DNA from: Chitinophagaceae bacterium
GTDB lineage: Bacteria > Bacteroidota > Bacteroidia > Chitinophagales > Chitinophagaceae
Length of the DNA stretch: 8,447 bases
NCBI GenBank assembly: GCA_025455245.1
Contig: JALOMX010000069.1
Span: 1-8,447 of the forward strand
Reading direction: 5' to 3'
Positions 6,801 through 8,447 of this stretch are shown here, in pieces (the stretch's first letter is position 1; each line of letters starts with the position of its first letter). The notes beneath the pieces are model-generated. The model saw nothing but the letters and a program-made list of their open reading frames with translations. It was not told the origin of the DNA and searched no databases. A program made the position numbers and the translations under genes.

Positions 6801-7306
6801 GTAAAAACTTCGGAAAACGCTTTACCACCGAACTTTCAGGAAAGGTGGGCAACAATGAACTGTTGACACCCAACCCCAAGTTTGATAACCGGAATTATTT
6901 TATTAAAACCTTTACTGCCGAACCCAAATTAATTTATACCAACGGTACCGTATTCAGAACTTCGTTTGGTTACAAATACGAAAACAAGGACGGAACATCA
7001 ACGGCAGGACCACAAACGGCTACCATAAACAGCCTGATAGCTGAGGCAAAATACAATGTTGTTCAATCGAGCGTACTCACGGGAAAATTCACTTTTAGTA
7101 ATATCAATTTCGATGGACCTACAAACAGCACGGTTGCATTTATAATGCTTGATGCGTTACAACCCGGACAAAACCTTCTCTGGAATCTTGAGTTTACCCG
7201 CAGGCTTGCCAATTCTTTTGAAATCAGTTTCAATTATGAAGGCCGGAAAGCAGGCGAAACAAGGACGGTTCATATTGGCAGGGCTGCACTTAAAGCTATC
7301 CTTTAA
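3839..7306 (+). CDS. large secreted beta-barrel-like outer-membrane protein of unknown function
   Basis: A 1155-residue protein. The N-terminus is a signal peptide: Arg3, a hydrophobic core (residues 4-16), then V-M-G before Gln20, fitting signal peptidase I cleavage with Gln as the first mature residue, common in Bacteroidota. A small beta-rich region follows (about 40-110). A conserved-looking block starts at Gly136 (GSFGRSLSFGNTQD, then ITDNNIPIMPDGTTQQL and LGDIDLRE). Next is PYRLRGANNE (from 272), then a VFVDG...RGEDQDYIINY...ITFTP segment, ending VEFEYADRNY (333-342). From about 500 to the end the sequence alternates polar and aromatic residues as expected for many barrel strands. The last residue is Leu, not the frequent terminal Phe. 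I recall similar unnamed proteins of about 1100-1200 residues in many Bacteroidota, but cannot name a function. The start is TTG 3839 (or TTG 3842): a stop at 3821-3823 limits the frame, the first ATG would cut the signal peptide, and AGGA (3828-3831) sits 7 nt upstream. Confidence 0.85.
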   Translation: MLRILFIGISLFMAAGVMGQGFSNIRQKRIPVSPQPVTIDSLSIVPGSFFIAGVDAKDYFLNEVKSVLVWKNYPPADSVRITYRVFPTNFEQKTYRYRYDSIADFFKAAPAKSITGKTASVDSEKFIDFGNMSYTGSFGRSLSFGNTQDAVVNSLFNLQINGMLGDSIEVAAAITDNNIPIMPDGTTQQLNEFDQVWLRFRKRPWELNLGDIDLREQLTYFMGYYKRQQGIAFKTETRPGKNIAHKMTASGAIAKGKFFRNVFNGIEGNQGPYRLRGANNELFFVVLPNTERVFVDGVQQQRGEDQDYIINYNSAEITFTPRQLINKDKRIQVEFEYADRNYLNSLIYFGNEINVGKKWDINIGYYGNTDASNSPINISLDNNQKQFLSEIGDSINNAYYPGAVRDSFDVNKILYVLRDTLVTGVLYKAYVYSTTPDEELYTLSFSEVGINRGNYIPSFNAANGKVYQWVAPQNGVPQGSYEPVTLLVTPKRAQMGTALVRYRVTDQLTLQAEAAISRWDINRFSSKDKGNDIGSGIKLRATDIRNLHAGKKKLSLQSNIGYEYVGENFRPLERLRNIEFLRDWGLPFDAPAAGEKLPTAGVKIDDGGKQQVAYNYTGYIRTDGYKGHRHQLDHSFNWQGWQLKDALLATLINASDFNGYFLRPNISVNRRFEKLSNWEAGISFGLEHNELRQTMADTLLPISFSFRDWNAFVKSDASKPNRWSLSWFNRANQFPTGQGFVPLDEQNTYSLGWERFSSSKHQWRVVATYRDLKVKTKDLTNQQSDQSLIGRAEYQVNVLKGALTGNLLYELGAGQEQRRDFSYVEVPAGRGEYTWNDYNADGIPQLNEFEVAPFPDQAKYIRIFTPTNDFVRASYNTFNYVLNFSPRMLWRQSKEPFKQFMSRWMAQSALQTNRKGESTGEFNFNPFEGNITDTNLISLNINFSNTLSYNRFSTTWGADLTQVRNISRLLLTYGFETRELNDYILRLRKNFGKRFTTELSGKVGNNELLTPNPKFDNRNYFIKTFTAEPKLIYTNGTVFRTSFGYKYENKDGTSTAGPQTATINSLIAEAKYNVVQSSVLTGKFTFSNINFDGPTNSTVAFIMLDALQPGQNLLWNLEFTRRLANSFEISFNYEGRKAGETRTVHIGRAALKAIL
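6347..6382 (+). other. EF-hand-like calcium-binding loop encoded in the large outer-membrane protein
   Basis: Residues 837-848 read DYNADGIPQLNE, with D at 1, N at 3, D at 5, G at 6 and E at 12, the spacing of a canonical EF-hand loop. Position 8 is Pro rather than the usual hydrophobic residue, and typical flanking EF-hand helices are not evident; the preceding residues are EYTWN and the following ones FEVAPFPDQA. Probably a calcium-stabilised loop between barrel strands, as in other extracytoplasmic DxNxDG proteins; calcium binding is inferred. Confidence 0.6.
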
Positions 7307-7347
7307 GGATTATATTTTTACCTGATTTATAAACCTTACGAAATAAA

Positions 7348-7379
7348 AAAGGGCATAGTTCTCTGAAACCATGCCCTTT
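7348..7379 (-). terminator. intrinsic terminator between two convergent genes
   Basis: AAAGGGCAT (7348-7356) and ATGCCCTTT (7371-7379) form a perfect 9-bp stem. After one mismatch, GTT (7358-7360) can also pair with AAC (7367-7369), leaving a 6-nt loop. Read on the minus strand, the stem is followed by a T-rich run (the stem's TTT, then TTTATTT), as expected 22 nt after the stop of the minus-strand gene. On the plus strand the hairpin is 41 nt after the stop of the large outer-membrane gene but has only TTT then C after it, so it may work weakly in that direction. Confidence 0.8.
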
Positions 7380-7401
7380 CAAAAGGAGAATCTTTTACGA
7401 A

Positions 7402-8364
7402 TCAACTGAATAACCCGCCTTTTTTCATGGTTCTTACCTGATCTCCTATTTTGAAACCATTGTGGTAAATCTCAATACGGTAGTTCCCTTCACTGAAATC
7501 GCGATCGTTTTTCCAGTCAATAGATACCGGTACTTTTTTTGCAGGATCATAATCAACAAGCACCTTTGAAGTATAAAGCTGATTGCTTCCATCCCGACGC
7601 TGGAATGCATCGGCAGGGGCGTTGTAAATTACTTTTCCGGCAGGATCGTACAGTACCACATAAATTTCTTTTTTGCCTGCCTGTGCAATACGGTTCTCAT
7701 CAAGATTGAAATTAATGCGAAACTTATCGGCCCTTTTGGCGCTCGTGGTTTCCTTTTCCTTTCCGCCACTCTTTTCGTTGATGGCAAAAATCTGGATATT
7801 GGATGCGCGCATGGTAGCAGCTACATCCTTGGTGCTTTCAAGCTCCTTTTCTACATCGGCCTTTTCGGATTTGGTCCGGGCAAGGTCTGATTCCACCTCT
7901 TCTTTTTGTTGTTTAATCATCGAATTTTCGGAAGAAAGCGCCTGGTTTTCGCCTTTTAGTTGTTCCACTTCTTCTGCAAGACCGGCAATTTTTCCGTTTA
8001 ATTCCTTGATCATTTTCCGGGCACGCGCCAATTCGGCTTCCGCTGCATTTTTATTGGAAAGGATTTTGGAGATTTCTGCTTTCAGTTGAACAATCTCCTG
8101 ATTGGATGATTGTGTAAGGGCCTCGTTTACGCCCATCAGCGAGTCGAGGCGGAATGAGGCTTCGTTATATAAATCTTTTACTTCAGTAAGTTCACTCGTA
8201 ACTTCAAGATTCTGACTTGTCAGTTGCTGTTCTGTTTTTTCTGCATTCCGGTTGCTGAAAAACATATAACCCCATGAAATGAGCAGCGCTCCGCCAAGGA
8301 GGCTGTATACGAGGATCCGATTGTCTTTTGGTTGCTGTTGTTGATAGTTGCTTTGGGTATCCAT
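7402..8364 (-). CDS. membrane-anchored coiled-coil protein with C-terminal beta domain, function unknown
   Basis: A 320-residue protein. It has a short Gln-rich N-terminus (1-16) with Lys13 and Arg16, one transmembrane helix (about 17-36, rich in Leu, Gly, Ile and aromatics), then a long heptad-like coiled coil (about 41-180, rich in Glu, Lys, Leu and Ala). A charged linker (about 181-213) leads to a C-terminal beta-rich domain (214-320) containing EIYVVLYDPAGKVIYN, SKVLVDYDPAKKVPVSIDW and EGNYRIEIYHNGFKIG. By the positive-inside rule the N-terminus is cytoplasmic and the rest periplasmic. I know similar unnamed proteins in Bacteroidota but cannot give a function; an envelope spacer or scaffold is only a guess. 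The start is ATG 8364, with AAGGA 6 nt upstream (plus-strand 8371-8375). A longer frame from TTG 8427 would add 21 charged residues and is not favoured. It converges with the large outer-membrane gene and ends before a good terminator. Confidence 0.85.
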   Translation of the reverse strand: MDTQSNYQQQQPKDNRILVYSLLGGALLISWGYMFFSNRNAEKTEQQLTSQNLEVTSELTEVKDLYNEASFRLDSLMGVNEALTQSSNQEIVQLKAEISKILSNKNAAEAELARARKMIKELNGKIAGLAEEVEQLKGENQALSSENSMIKQQKEEVESDLARTKSEKADVEKELESTKDVAATMRASNIQIFAINEKSGGKEKETTSAKRADKFRINFNLDENRIAQAGKKEIYVVLYDPAGKVIYNAPADAFQRRDGSNQLYTSKVLVDYDPAKKVPVSIDWKNDRDFSEGNYRIEIYHNGFKIGDQVRTMKKGGLFS

Positions 8365-8379
8365 ATCTCGTCCTTTTTG

Positions 8380-8391
8380 ATTTGTACAAAT
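8380..8391. promoter_or_regulatory. 12-bp palindrome in the leader of the coiled-coil gene
   Basis: ATTTGTACAAAT is a perfect 12-bp palindrome, 15 nt upstream of ATG 8364 on the minus strand. It overlaps a second palindrome, CAAATTTG (8387-8394), which on the minus strand is one mismatch from TAnnTTTG. Another one-mismatch box, AACATTTG, lies on the minus strand at 8425-8432. No -33 box is clear for the first, and the window ends too soon for the second. An operator or promoter is possible, but short AT-rich palindromes occur by chance. Confidence 0.3.
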
Positions 8392-8447
8392 TTGACGTTT
8401 TTTTCTTAGATTTTCGTATGCGTGCAAATGTTAAAAACTAATTTTAT

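Noticed and set aside
7673..8089. 138-codon plus-strand open frame rich in Ser, Phe and Leu, looking membrane-like
   Set aside because: It is the antisense of the Glu/Lys-rich coiled coil, which by codon complementarity gives Phe/Ser/Leu-rich sequence; not a real membrane protein.
8365..8427. N-terminal extension of the minus-strand coiled-coil protein from TTG 8427
   Set aside because: It adds 21 charged residues before a normal short N-terminus. ATG 8364 has AAGGA at good spacing, and the extension covers likely promoter and operator sequence.
1..8447. Hidden defence system, mobile element, CRISPR array or structural RNA gene
   Set aside because: I looked for transposase, integrase, nuclease or toxin-like motifs, regularly spaced direct repeats and tRNA-like folds, and saw none. 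The repeats present are short heptamer tracts and simple inverted repeats.

Overview
The window looks like a stretch of a Bacteroidota chromosome, perhaps Cytophagales or a related order; the order is a guess. The evidence is promoter elements of the Bacteroidota type (TTTG, then TAnnTTTG), few Shine-Dalgarno sites, a very large unnamed outer-membrane protein whose signal peptide is cut before Gln, and orthologue groups that I know mainly from this phylum. I see no phage, transposon, CRISPR array, tRNA or rRNA, and no defence system. Most genes are housekeeping or envelope genes.

Left part (1-1657, + strand). The window opens inside the last part of a TPP-binding beta-subunit gene of a 2-oxoacid:acceptor (ferredoxin) oxidoreductase. 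The gamma-subunit gene (364-927) follows. The 126 nt between them are almost free of C and contain two short tracts repeating every 7 nt. Next is pdxH (1010-1657), pyridoxamine 5'-phosphate oxidase, with a good phylum-type promoter whose -33 box lies inside a perfect GCCCCGG/CCGGGGC inverted repeat.

Middle part (1658-3751). The gap after pdxH is not empty. It holds the decayed C-terminal third of a pseudouridine-5'-phosphate glycosidase gene (psuG), with an in-frame stop and a 2-nt deletion that can be reconstructed. Then comes an ABC-F ATPase gene of the YbiT type (2123-3751). Its true start is ATG 2123; the longer reading frame from TTG 2084 would begin inside the -7 promoter box. One of its two composite ATP sites is canonical. 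The other has lost its Walker A, its catalytic Glu (now Gln) and its signature motif.

Right part (3752-8447). A 1155-residue secreted, beta-rich, probable outer-membrane barrel protein (3839-7306, TTG start) contains a perfectly spaced EF-hand-like calcium loop. It converges on a minus-strand gene (7402-8364) for a membrane-anchored periplasmic coiled-coil protein with a C-terminal beta domain. A hairpin terminator lies between the two genes. Neither protein has a function I can name; both are envelope proteins.

The genes do not form one pathway. The clear functional unit is the oxidoreductase beta-gamma pair; the others appear to be separate transcription units with their own promoter-like sequences.
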